A stretch of 64,000 nt of DNA from SZUA-547 sp963669315 (GTDB taxonomy: Bacteria; Pseudomonadota; Alphaproteobacteria; Rhodobacterales; Rhodobacteraceae): positions 930,001 through 994,000 of the forward strand of contig OY770021.1 of NCBI GenBank assembly GCA_963669315.1, in the 5' to 3' direction. The notes beneath the pieces are model-generated. The model was given only the letters and a program-made list of their open reading frames with translations, had not been told where the DNA came from and made no database searches. The position numbers and the translations under genes were made by a program. Below, piece by piece: positions 1-7,986 of this stretch. Within the stretch, counting starts at the first letter, position 1; each line of letters starts with the position of its first letter.

Positions 1-394
1 AAAGCAGGATGTTGTCTGACAGGACAATTCCCACCATCGCGCCCTGGAACAGCAGCAGATAGGTGTAAAACTGGCCCATCGGATCGTCGCGCGACAGGTA
101 GAACCGCGCATAGATGATGATCAAAAGACCGATGCCGAGGATCAGCCCGGCGAAAAACAGGCCAAGACCATCAAGGAAGAAATTGGCGTTCAGTCCGATA
201 ATCGGCATCCAGTCGATGCGGGCCTGGATCACCTCGCCGCGCATCACCGCCGGCGCATTTGTCAGCAGCCCGACCAGCGCCAGCAGCGTTACCGCGCCGG
301 TCGTCGACGCGCAGACGTTCCGCCCAGCCCGAATCATCAGGCCAGGAAGCAGCGCACCCAGAAATGGAAGACTTGCAATCAGAAATAGCGACAT
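1..394 (-). CDS. mrpA: Mrp-type Na+/H+ antiporter subunit A, N-terminal part (runs off the window)
   Basis: Partial gene. I translated 131 residues from the ATG at 394-392, which follows a GA-rich stretch usable as a ribosome site. The protein opens with a hydrophobic helix, has a second hydrophobic stretch, and then the segment LSRDDPMGQFYTYLLLFQGA. That segment is typical of the N terminus of MrpA/MnhA/PhaA, the large NuoL-like subunit of multisubunit monovalent cation/proton antiporters. The remaining, larger part of the protein lies left of the window. The family acts in the inner membrane in Na+ and pH homeostasis. The region upstream of the start is occupied by insertion sequences, so the native promoter may have been altered. 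A NuoL-like hydrogenase or complex I subunit is the alternative. Confidence 0.78.
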   Translation of the reverse strand, partial: MSLFLIASLPFLGALLPGLMIRAGRNVCASTTGAVTLLALVGLLTNAPAVMRGEVIQARIDWMPIIGLNANFFLDGLGLFFAGLILGIGLLIIIYARFYLSRDDPMGQFYTYLLLFQGAMVGIVLSDNILL

Positions 395-786
395 TCGCCG
401 TCCCCCCTCAGCGCTTCCCCGCGCGCCTTCGCTACGCGGTCGGGCTTATCCCACCCGGAACCCGCTTGCGCGCGGCGCCCCTCCAATCCGCACAATAATC
501 ATCGCGCGCCCGAATATGCCAGTGACAAGAGCGCCCATGTCGTCCGCTCAGGGGTCGTTCGCATCGTTTCGGTGGCTAAGACGGCTATTGGCGGATACTG
601 TTCTCTGCGCGCTCGTGGGCGCTTTATGGGGTCTGCTGGGCGCAGGGCGGCTCGGTTGACATCGCAGTCAGCCGACAGGATCGGCCGCTTGCTACAGAAT
701 CGACGCCGTCACCGGCTCCCTCCCTGGGGCGACGCTCCCGCTCAGGAGCTTGTCGCGACCTGTGTCTCTGCAGGACCAGGGCGAGG
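395..786. other. Intergenic stretch between mrpA and the IS110 remnant
   Basis: Open frames exist here, but none resembles a known protein. The stretch should contain the mrpA promoter and the outer end of the IS110 element. IS110 elements lack terminal inverted repeats, so its edge cannot be placed by eye. Confidence 0.4.
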
Positions 787-1560
787 TCAGGTCAGCCTGA
801 ACTGATCACCGTTTCGAAGCATGGCGTGCATGATCACGGCGAGCTTGCGAGCGAGCGCGACGCGGGCCTTTCGCATCGTAGACCGTTTGGCGATGGCGAA
901 AGCCCAGTCCTTCAGCTTCAGAGGGCCCTTATAGCGGGTCATCATGACGTTGGCGGCTTCGTAGAGCAGCGTTCGCAGCCGCCGGTCGCCGCATTTGGAG
1001 ATCCGACCGACATAGTTGATCTCGCCGGACTGGTGTCGTCGCGGGACGAGGCCGAGATAGGCGCCGACATCTTGCGAGCGTTTGAAGCGATGTGGATCGT
1101 CGATCGCCGCTGTGAAGGCGAGCGCCGTCAGGGGGCCAACGCCGGGGATCGTCATGAGCCGGCGACAGGCGTCGGACGCGCGGGTCAGACGCTTGATGTC
1201 GGCATCTATCGCGCCGACGGCTGCGAGAACCGCGGCCCGCGCCGCGACCAGCCCACGCATCGCGCGGACAGGCCATCCGCGCCGTCGCTCATGCCGAGGA
1301 CCTGATCGACGAAGGCCAGGCTGAGACCACCCGGCGGCCGTACGCCAAACACCACCGCGAGGCCGCGGATCTGGTTCTCCAGCGTGACCCGCTGGCCGAC
1401 CAGTTTCTTGCGCGCCGCGATCAGCGCGCGCACGGCATATGCGGGCAGAGACTTCACGTGCACGGGCTTAAAGAAGCCGGTGCGCGACAGATGCGCCAGG
1501 CCCTGGACGCCGTTGCGGTCCGTCTTGTGCGCCTTCAATGACTTCAGCGCCTGATAGGCT

Positions 1561-1568
1561 TGGCGGCT
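1561..1568. repeat. Target-site duplication of the IS30 insertion, left copy
   Basis: TGGCGGCT here is repeated at 2596-2603. Removal of 1569-2603 reconstitutes an uninterrupted IS110 transposase reading frame at this point, which identifies the octamer as the duplicated target. Confidence 0.75.
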
Positions 1569-2595
1569 GGATTCACATTTCAAGTGCGACACCGAGGTTG
1601 GCGGCGAAAGCCTCGATCGGCGTTTGAAAGCCGAGGCATTTTCGAGGCGTTGAGTTGAGGTTCCAGATCACGTCGTCGATGCCGTCATCGGTGTATCCTC
1701 CAAGATTGGTTTTTCGGGGAAGGTCGCGGCGCAACCGGCCGTTGGCGTTCTCGATGCCTCCGCGCCGCCGCGGGCTGTGCGGGTCGCAGAAGAAGGCGCG
1801 CAGGCCAATCTGACCGGTCACGCTCTCGTGCCTGGCGAACTCGCCGCCGTTGTCATGGGTGATGGTGCGCCGAGCCTTTGGCGCCAGTCCGCCCAACTCC
1901 GCGGCGATGGTGCTGGCGGTCAGCTCCGAATCCTTGCTGAGAAGACGCCGGGCCAGCGTCAGACGGGAGCGCTCTCCTGCAGCGTCAGCAGGATGTCGCG
2001 CTGACGGCGGAAATGCATCAGGTCTCCCTCCCAGTGGCCGAACTGACTGCGGAGATGCGCCTGTGTCGGCCTCTGGTGGATGGAAATACGGTTCGGGATC
2101 GCCGGTTCTCGCCGACCGTTCCGCCTTCGCCGGCCGCGCTTCGCCTTGCGCTGCGCAAGCTGGCGGGGCAGTCTCGCGCGGCGGCCCGCAGGGCTGTAGA
2201 CATGGCGGTAGATGGATTCCGCGCTCACCCCGTGCTCCACTTCCTCCAACTCCATCCGTCCCGCGATCCGCTCCGGAGACCATCCCCTGGCGAGACGGTC
2301 CTCGAAGTGTTCGCGCAGGCGGGTGGAGCGCCCGATCCGCGACCCGCGCAGCTTGCGCGCCCAGGCCCGCCGGTCGGCGCTGTCCGGCCGGTAGTTGCCA
2401 ACGCAGCGATTGCGCCGGAGTTCGCGGTCGATCGTCGAGCGATGCCGCCCCAGACGGCGCGCGATCTCCGCCTTCGGCAATCCCATCTCCATCAGGCCGC
2501 GCAGGCGGCAGCGTTCCTCAAGCGAAAAGTGTATGTATCTCGTTCCCATGGCGATCCCGGTCATAGCCGGTGTCGCACTTGGTTTGTGAGTCTAG
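1569..2595 (-). mobile_element. IS30-family insertion sequence nested in IS110
   Basis: About 1.03 kb, inserted in the IS110 transposase gene. Both ends share a 14-bp core, CAAGTGCGACACCG at 1581-1594 and its complement at 2568-2581, with weaker similarity outwards (TTCACA against CTCACA). An 8-bp direct repeat TGGCGGCT flanks it at 1561-1568 and 2596-2603, and deleting one copy plus the element restores the IS110 reading frame. Many IS30 members make 2-3 bp duplications, although longer ones occur in some lineages. The element carries one frameshifted transposase gene. Confidence 0.85.
1573..2564 (-). pseudogene. IS30-family transposase, frameshifted
   Basis: The first frame (2564-1959) begins with the IS30 helix-turn-helix region (HFSLEERCRLRGLMEMG, GRHRSTIDRELRRN) and runs to HWEGDLMHFRRQRDILLTLQE, which includes the first catalytic Asp. 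The next frame continues with SRLTLARRLL, then THDNGGEFARH (second Asp) and CDPHSPRRRGGIENANGRLRR (third acidic residue), and ends ANLGVALEM. The shift falls near 1975 at a GAGAG repeat, consistent with a 2-base insertion. No programmed-slippage heptamer is evident. Total coding length would be about 330 residues, normal for IS30. Confidence 0.88.
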
Positions 2596-2603
2596 TGGCG
2601 GCT
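2596..2603. repeat. Target-site duplication of the IS30 insertion, right copy
   Basis: TGGCGGCT, direct repeat of 1561-1568, on the other side of the IS30 element. Confidence 0.75.
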
Positions 2604-3050
2604 TTCAATGCAAACAATCGGGATGCCGTGCTTCGTGAGACCGTGGTGTAGCATCGGCGCCATGCGTCCGGTTTCGAATACTACGCGCTTACAATGTGGC
2701 CCTTTATTCAACGCCGCCGCGATCTGATCCGGCGATGTCTCCGTCGTCGCCTCACGGACGATCTCGCCCTCGCGATCGACGACGCAGATATGCGTCTCTT
2801 CCATCGAGACGTCCAATCCCACAAAATACTCCATGGCTGTTCTCCTTTTCCAAACGGAGACCGATCATATCGGCCTCACAGGGGAGCAGCCGCTCATTAC
2901 CCAATGTTGAAAAAGTCGAAAATCGAGCTTGCACGGAAACTTCGCAAAAACAAGCTTGATTCAATATGTCTCCCGTCAGCGCCTATGGCCGATTTGATGT
3001 GATTGTTTAACGGAGGGATTTGGTCTCATCGTAGCCACCAAGGTGTGGAG

Positions 3051-3177
3051 ATGAGACGGAAACCCGGGACTACGAAATCGACGGCCGATCGGGTCGTGAA
3101 GGACATCCGCCGCAGGACGCGCAAGTGTCACTCAGCTGAGGAGAAGATTCTCATCGTTCTTGAGGGCCTGCGCGGCC
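3051..3177 (+). pseudogene. IS3-family orfA, 5' fragment
   Basis: About 42 residues beginning MRRKPGTTKSTADRVVKDIR and continuing with RRRTRKCHSAEEKILIVLEGLRG, the start of the helix-turn-helix OrfA of IS3-family elements. Similarity ends abruptly near 3177, where sequence reading as an IS21 fragment on the opposite strand begins. The matching 3' part of an orfB lies in the same orientation at 6174-6621, so the two are probably the ends of one element split by about 3 kb of inserted DNA. Confidence 0.75.
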
Positions 3178-3360
3178 GCCAGTTCGCTCACACCGTCGCG
3201 CAGAACCGCCCGACGGACCCGATGATAAATCTCCAACCCGTACATCCCCGCCTCGAACCAACCTTCATTGGTCCGAGACTTTCACGTGGCGGGATTTTAC
3301 GCCGCCCGCAGCAGTGCCACCCCACCACTCCAGTGGCTGGATTTACTGGCACCATCTACA
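3178..3360 (-). mobile_element. IS21-family end with the first codons of istA (remnant)
   Basis: On the minus strand an ATG at 3245-3243 opens a frame reading MYGLEIYHRVRRAVLRDG, the typical N terminus of the IS21 transposase IstA. It is cut off after about 23 residues by the IS3 fragment. Upstream of it (3290-3355) are two imperfect copies of a GTGGCGGGATTTTA-like block, resembling the repeated transposase-binding blocks at IS21 ends. No istB is present. Confidence 0.6.
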
Positions 3361-3380
3361 CAAAATCGGGGCAAGTCCAA
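3361..3380 (+). repeat. Left arm of a perfect 20-bp inverted repeat around the sulfotransferase genes
   Basis: CAAAATCGGGGCAAGTCCAA. The exact reverse complement is at 6154-6173. The two arms bracket 2.8 kb that contain two sulfotransferase-like genes and no recognisable transposase. I could not assign the sequence to a known element end. Confidence 0.7.
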
Positions 3381-3591
3381 ATTCTGCCGCAGACGCAGTG
3401 CAGGTCTACAATCGCCTGAACTGCGCTCCAATGGCCTTCTGGCTGGCAGAGGCTGTCGGTGTGCCCGAGGCATCTTTAACGTCTGCATACGCCGCTGCCA
3501 CGTGAGCGCCGCCAGATGCGGTGAACCCGTTTGAGGTTCACCTGCCAACCAGACAACCAATAACGTAGATTCGGCTGCTTCGGGGGGAAGT

Positions 3592-4626
3592 TTAGTTGAA
3601 CGGCGCGATATGGTCGCTTTCGCGGGCGAGCAGCACGGACCTGTTTACTTCTTCCCAGCGGCCAAAGGCGCGTTCCGCCTCACGATGTTGCCGCTCAGTC
3701 CACTCGCAACGTGGCGCGACATCGGGGTCGGTGGGAGGAAACTCAATCTCGGTGACGCCGGACTGGTATCTGTCGATAAATGCGTCGCGTTCTTCTCGAC
3801 TCGTCCAAAAGCTCGTCTTCTGGGATGCATCAAACAGGTTCGCGTTTTCCTTGAGCAACGCGAAATGCCAGCGTCTGCGGCGTTGCTTTGCCATTAACAC
3901 GTTTTCGATCTTGGCTCTGCGCATCCAGAGGGCGGCAGCGTTCGGAACGGAGCCGCGCATTTTCGCTTCGCTCTGCGGCATGATTGCGCCAATTCTCGCA
4001 TCCTGACAGAAAGAGGTGACGAGATTTGACGCCGCTGCTTTCTCGAAATTACGTAGCTTTACAGGAAAGTAGCTGGAAATCAGATCGATTTGCCAGCGAT
4101 AGTCGAAGCGGAACGTCCGGGTCTCCAGAAACTCCTGGAATGAGATGGTGGACGCTCCTCGAACCATATTTTCCGAATATAGAGACCCCGCGAAGTTGTC
4201 GAGCCGGCGAAAATACAGAAGCACCTCCACATCGAACCCGGCCAGAACAGCCGCGAACCTGTCGACGAACCGGGCGCGACAAGCGTAGTCGCTTTCGGAC
4301 GCAACCGCCAAGAGAGACGGTGCCGTGCACCGGTATATGGATTCGGCGCTGATTAGCGTCAGGCCCTCAGAACGCCCACGGACCGCGGCGGTGAAATCGC
4401 CAATTCTTTCGCGGTCTTGGTTCCCGAAGTTGGCCACTGCTTCTGGAAATGCAAATTGAGCGACCGCGCTGTTGCCCTTTGGATTGACAGGAAAATACTC
4501 CCAGATCGGCGGATACCAGATGCCGCTCGCTTCGAGCCGCTCCCGGTTCAAGGAGAGAAGTGTCTGAATTGTGGTCGTGCCCGTCTTGTGCGTTCCGGCG
4601 TGGATGAGGATCTTCGCGGGTTTCAT
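3592..4626 (-). CDS. Sulfotransferase-like protein (P-loop, PAPS-type)
   Basis: 344 residues. The N terminus reads KILIHAGTHKTGTTTIQTLL, the 5'-phosphosulfate-binding loop of sulfotransferases (GxHKTGTTxxQ type). A later segment, VEVLLYFRRLDNFAGSLYSE, matches the 3'-phosphate region (R-x-x-D ... S) seen in this family. No signal peptide is visible, so it is probably cytosolic. The acceptor (polysaccharide, lipid or small molecule) cannot be told. It lies downstream of a second member on the same strand (4811-5974) with a 184-bp gap. Both sit between IS fragments and between the arms of the 20-bp inverted repeat, suggesting horizontal acquisition. Such families are often linked to surface glycan genes, but none is nearby. 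Confidence 0.72.
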   Translation of the reverse strand: MKPAKILIHAGTHKTGTTTIQTLLSLNRERLEASGIWYPPIWEYFPVNPKGNSAVAQFAFPEAVANFGNQDRERIGDFTAAVRGRSEGLTLISAESIYRCTAPSLLAVASESDYACRARFVDRFAAVLAGFDVEVLLYFRRLDNFAGSLYSENMVRGASTISFQEFLETRTFRFDYRWQIDLISSYFPVKLRNFEKAAASNLVTSFCQDARIGAIMPQSEAKMRGSVPNAAALWMRRAKIENVLMAKQRRRRWHFALLKENANLFDASQKTSFWTSREERDAFIDRYQSGVTEIEFPPTDPDVAPRCEWTERQHREAERAFGRWEEVNRSVLLARESDHIAPFN

Positions 4627-4810
4627 GGCTGGTCTGTATCCTGTCGCAGTTTTGATCCATACTTGCCGACATGCGCGCTGTCATGTCGCGAATCCCGCTG
4701 AGCACTGCAACTGCCTGTTGCGGGCCGCGCGATCCCAGATTTTTGCTCCGCGGTTTTTACCGATACCTATGACTGCCTGACCACCGCCGAAGCCCCGAAG
4801 GAATGTGTCG

Positions 4811-5974
4811 CTACTTTAGGCCCAGCCGACGTTTGATTGCACGCAGCGGTGCGGCAATCTTCCAAAACGAGCCGGTTTTCTGCGCCGAGGTTCTGCGCTG
4901 CAGGGATTTGAGTTCTGCCGCCATTTCCTTCTCGCGTCTACTATTGTCAAACTTAGCCTGCTTAGCCTGGATTGCGTTGTATGAGTACAAGCTCCAGATC
5001 CTGAAGGCGAGTTGGCGGTCAACTGGAGTGACGGATTCGACGTCGGAGAGGATGTTGCTTTTTCCGCTGTCAGATTCATCCGGAACGGCGACGTAATCGG
5101 GAAAAGAGATCTCGTATCGCTGTAATAAGATCGAACAATCCTGCCGATTACCTGCGGCGACACTTCGTGCGGCGCTTTCAAAAAGGATCGGCTTGTTCGA
5201 ACGGTCTGAATGAATGGATGCGTCCCTCAAGGCGCGCCAGAAACGCTCTGAATGTTCCCTGGAGTAGCGGATGGGATCATCGGGGAAGCCCAATGAACGC
5301 CGCGCGAGGTCGAGGATGAAAAGAATTTCTGCAGAAAGAGCCTCATTCGACGTGATGCGTTCAAACGCGGATGTGTCCAGATCAACCAGATCCCGGATTT
5401 GTTGGAAAAAATCTTCAATCAGATCGCCGCCTTTCAAAGTCGTCCGATCGAAGGCGTGAACCGTCGCCGAGGCGTTCAGCGCTTCCTCGAAACGCCTGAT
5501 GATCGAGGAAAAATCTGTCCTGAAATCGCTTGGGGGTACGATGCAATAGGATCGCTTCAGATTCTCCTGCATCATCGAGAGGTAGTACTCTTCAGGGCCT
5601 CGCAGGTAGGCAATGATCCGGATATCGTTCAACCACGGTTCAAGGAATTCCCGCAGCCGCCCAAGGGGCGCGTCGGAGTAGTCAGACATGAACGCATTGG
5701 CTAGCTCCTCGCATGAGAGAACGACATGGCCGTTGGGGCGCTCACGGGTGAATTGAGTGAGCATGTCCCGGATGTTCCGCAGGGTTGGGTCATGATCATC
5801 GCCCGGTTTCCAGTGCTTGTTCACGAGCAGCTTTAACGATCTCTGTTTGAAATCATTCGTCGGAAGGGGATAGAAAACTCCCTTCCCCTCAAGCAGATCT
5901 TTGTTTTTTTGCAGGCATTTCTGAAGGCTTGTGGTTCCTGTCTTCGGAAAGCCGATATGGAGGACGAGGGTCAT
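4811..5974 (-). CDS. Sulfotransferase-like protein (P-loop, PAPS-type)
   Basis: 387 residues, distantly similar in design to its downstream neighbour. MTLVLHIGFPKTGTTSLQKCL is the PAPS-binding P-loop (FPKTGTTSLQ). IRIIAYLRGPEEYYLSMMQE is the conserved 3'-phosphate motif (R-x-P-x-x-x-x-x-S). The C terminus is basic and charged (RRTSAQKTGSFWKIAAPLRAIKRRLGLK region), perhaps a membrane-surface contact. No signal peptide or transmembrane helix is seen. The gene is first of the two-gene minus-strand set inside the IS cluster. Substrate unknown. Confidence 0.72.
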   Translation of the reverse strand: MTLVLHIGFPKTGTTSLQKCLQKNKDLLEGKGVFYPLPTNDFKQRSLKLLVNKHWKPGDDHDPTLRNIRDMLTQFTRERPNGHVVLSCEELANAFMSDYSDAPLGRLREFLEPWLNDIRIIAYLRGPEEYYLSMMQENLKRSYCIVPPSDFRTDFSSIIRRFEEALNASATVHAFDRTTLKGGDLIEDFFQQIRDLVDLDTSAFERITSNEALSAEILFILDLARRSLGFPDDPIRYSREHSERFWRALRDASIHSDRSNKPILFESAARSVAAGNRQDCSILLQRYEISFPDYVAVPDESDSGKSNILSDVESVTPVDRQLAFRIWSLYSYNAIQAKQAKFDNSRREKEMAAELKSLQRRTSAQKTGSFWKIAAPLRAIKRRLGLK

Positions 5975-6153
5975 GCGAACTGTGCCAGCGCCTACTTTGA
6001 GTTAATCTCTTCCGTCACGCTCGGGTTCTGCAGCAGAGTCAAATTAGACAACATTCGCAGTGCTCCGGCATGCCGGACAATGATTGGTTCGTCTCGGACC
6101 ACAATTCTCATGCACGGTTCGTTGCATATAACGTTTGCCCGTACGTTGCCAGC

Positions 6154-6173
6154 TTGGACTTGCCCCGATTTTG
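6154..6173 (-). repeat. Right arm of the 20-bp inverted repeat
   Basis: Reverse complement of 3361-3380 with no mismatch. It ends exactly where the IS3 orfB similarity begins (next codons read SDNLADGRSF), as expected if a segment with these ends inserted into an IS3 element. No clear target duplication was found when the bases outside both arms were compared. Confidence 0.7.
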
Positions 6174-6658
6174 CTCCGACAACCTCGCCGACGGCCGGTC
6201 GTTCCGAACGTTGAACGTGCTGGACGATTTCAATCGCGAAGGGCTGGGGATCGAAGTCGATTTCTCGCTGCCGTCCGAGCGGGTCGTGCGCACACTCGAC
6301 CGGATTATCGAGTGGCGCCGCGCGCCAGATACGGTCCGGGTCGACAATGACCCGGAATATGTCAGTGGGAGGCTGCAGGCCTGGGCCGAGAGGGGCGGCG
6401 TTGCCCTTCGATACATCCAGCCCGGCAAGCCGCAGCAGAACGCCTATGTCGAACGCTACAACCGCACCGTCCGCCAGGAATGGCTCAGCCGCTACATCTT
6501 TGAAAACATCGAGGAGGTTCAAGATCACGCAGCACGATGGCTGTGGACATACAAAAATGAGCGCCCGAACATGGGCATCGGCGGGATCACTCCCGTACAG
6601 AAACTGAAAATGGCCGCGTAAATTCTACCGACCGACCCAATTAAAATTGGGGGGATTA
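6174..6658 (+). pseudogene. IS3-family orfB, 3' fragment with element end
   Basis: From about 6177 the frame reads DNLADGRSFRTLNVLDDFNR, then VDNDPEYVSGRL, IQPGKPQQNAYVERYNRTVRQEWL and NERPNMGIGGITPVQKLKMAA, ending at 6621. This is the C-terminal half of the IS3 integrase-like OrfB, including the last two residues of the DDE triad (D in VDND, E in NAYVERYN). The 5' half is missing. The AATTAAAATTGGGGGGATTA block after the stop (about 6638-6657) looks like the right terminal repeat. In-frame upstream codons to 6070 come from unrelated DNA. Confidence 0.82.
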
Positions 6659-6660
6659 CC

Positions 6661-6858
6661 GGGGGTGAAGGCGATGGACGCATGGGCCGCTCCCGCGGCG
6701 GTCTGATGGCCAGTATCCACGCGGTGGTCGACGCCGAGGGCCGCTCCATCCGCCTCGCATTGACCGCGGGACAGGCCCATGACGGCCCGATCGCGACCGG
6801 GTTGCTCGGAGGGTTCGGCACCGGTGCCATCCTCCTCGCCGACCGCGCCTATGACAGA
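6661..6858 (+). pseudogene. IS5-family (IS427-like) transposase fragment
   Basis: An internal piece of a DDE transposase: GRSRGGLMASIHAVVDAEGR, then IRLALTAGQAHDGP and ILLADRAYD with the second catalytic Asp. There is no start region and no C-terminal third. At about 6858 the frame passes without a stop into sequence that resembles an isocitrate dehydrogenase C terminus (next feature). Confidence 0.75.
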
Positions 6859-7047
6859 AACGCCGATCTGAATGCGTATTTCGCCCCGGTCGCGGCGGCT
6901 TTGGCGGAAAAGCAGGATGGGATCCTGGCTGAGTTTGCAGCGGCGCAGGGCGGCGCGGTCGATCTGGGCGAGTACTACAACACAGATCCTGTGAAGACCG
7001 CCGGCGCGATGCGCCCCAGCGCGACACTGTACGCCATCACCGACTGA
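6859..7047 (+). pseudogene. icd: 3' remnant of a monomeric NADP-isocitrate dehydrogenase gene
   Basis: The last about 60 residues of the open frame read NADLNAYFAPVAAALAEKQD, later AAQGGAVDLGEYYNTDPVKT and AGAMRPSATLYAITD before the stop. This closely resembles the extreme C terminus of the monomeric (about 740-residue) NADP-dependent isocitrate dehydrogenase, whose end typically reads ...GKPVDIGGYY.PD..K...AMRPSATLN... The rest of the gene is absent and is replaced upstream by the IS5 fragment. It is therefore a scar of a rearrangement. The match is from memory of the family and should be confirmed by database search. Confidence 0.65.
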
Positions 7048-7193
7048 GGGCCGAACCAAGAGCCACAACGGGGCGCGCGTCAATTCGCGGCTCGCGCCTG
7101 ACGGCCGATCTGGCGCCATTTTCACGGACTCGATGCAACATCTTGCTCGAATAACGATTACAGTGAAGCGAGTGATGGCGAGAGGGTCACCCG

Positions 7194-7979
7194 ATGACAA
7201 AGTTCAAAGCCGCTGTCTTCGATTGGGCCGGCACGATGATCGACTTCGGTTCGTTCGCGCCGATGGGCGTGTTCGTCAAAGCCTTTGCCGAGTTCGGCGT
7301 CGAAGCAACCATCGAGGAGGCGCGCGGCCCGATGGGCGCGCCCAAATGGGACCATATCAAAACGATGATGGGTTCACCCTCGATCGCGGCGCAGTGGCGT
7401 GAAAAGTTCGGCCATGCGCCGACTGACGCAGATGTGAACAAGGTCTACGAGGTCTTCGTGCCGATGAACGAGCGGGTCGTCGCCGACTACGCGACGCTGG
7501 TGCCGGGCGCGGCGATAATGGTCGCGACGCTTCGTGCGAACGGTATGAAGGTCGGCTCCACCACAGGATACACCCGCTCAATCATGGAAAATGTGTTGCC
7601 GCTGGCGGCAGCCCAGGGATATGCGCCTGACAATCTGGTCTGCGCCGACGATCTGCCCGAAAGCAGGCCGGGACCGCTGGGCATGTATCAATGCTTCATC
7701 GATCTTCAGGTCTATCCGCCCGAAGCCGTGATCAAGGTCGATGATACGGAGCCAGGCATCGCCGAAGGAGCGGCGGCGGGTTGCGTGACCGTCGGTGTGA
7801 CCTTGTCAGGAAACTACGCAGGAAAGACGCCAGAGGAGATCGCCGCCGCCTCGCCTGAGGAACTCAATCGGATTCGCGCCGTCGCGTCCCAGCGCCTGAT
7901 CGCGGCGGGCGCCGATCACGTCATCGATACGGTCGCCGATCTGCCCGCGCTGATCGCGCGGCTGGAAGATGATGGCTGA
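7194..7979 (+). CDS. phnX: Phosphonoacetaldehyde hydrolase (phosphonatase)
   Basis: 261 residues, HAD superfamily, usual length about 265. It cleaves phosphonoacetaldehyde to acetaldehyde and phosphate, the second step of 2-aminoethylphosphonate breakdown. The N terminus AAVFDWAGTMIDFG carries the nucleophile Asp10. The cap region GPMGAPKWDHIKTM supplies the Schiff-base lysine (Lys51), which distinguishes PhnX from other HAD hydrolases. The acidic HAD motif is IKVDDTEPGIAEG. The start has an AGAGGGTCACCCG leader giving a weak ribosome site. The partner transaminase phnW and any phosphonate transporter are not in the window, so the gene is an orphan beside an IS breakpoint. They may lie elsewhere or have been lost. 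Confidence 0.9.
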   Translation: MTKFKAAVFDWAGTMIDFGSFAPMGVFVKAFAEFGVEATIEEARGPMGAPKWDHIKTMMGSPSIAAQWREKFGHAPTDADVNKVYEVFVPMNERVVADYATLVPGAAIMVATLRANGMKVGSTTGYTRSIMENVLPLAAAQGYAPDNLVCADDLPESRPGPLGMYQCFIDLQVYPPEAVIKVDDTEPGIAEGAAAGCVTVGVTLSGNYAGKTPEEIAAASPEELNRIRAVASQRLIAAGADHVIDTVADLPALIARLEDDG

Positions 7980-7986
7980 GGTTAGG

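Larger units (their letters stand above)
787..2834 (-). pseudogene. IS110-family transposase, interrupted by an IS30 element and frameshifted
   Basis: The N-terminal piece (2834 down to about 2596) reads YFVGLDVSMEETHICVVD and carries the first acidic residue of the DEDD domain. The middle piece (about 1568 down to 1260) reads AHKTDRNGVQGLAHLSRTGF. The C-terminal piece (about 1260 down to 787) contains the transposase_20 signature MTIPGVGPLTALAF and LGLVPRRHQSG. The first two join perfectly, as ...IESRQAYQ..., when the intervening IS30 is removed. The second and third are in different frames near 1260, so there is an additional frameshift. The ancestral protein would be about 340 residues, usual for the family. 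It is not functional as it stands. Confidence 0.9.

Noticed and set aside
2881..3050. Possible additional IS end near the IS110/IS3 junction (GTTGAAAAAGTCGAAAA)
   Set aside because: Resembles some IS end sequences but no partner repeat or transposase piece could be assigned.
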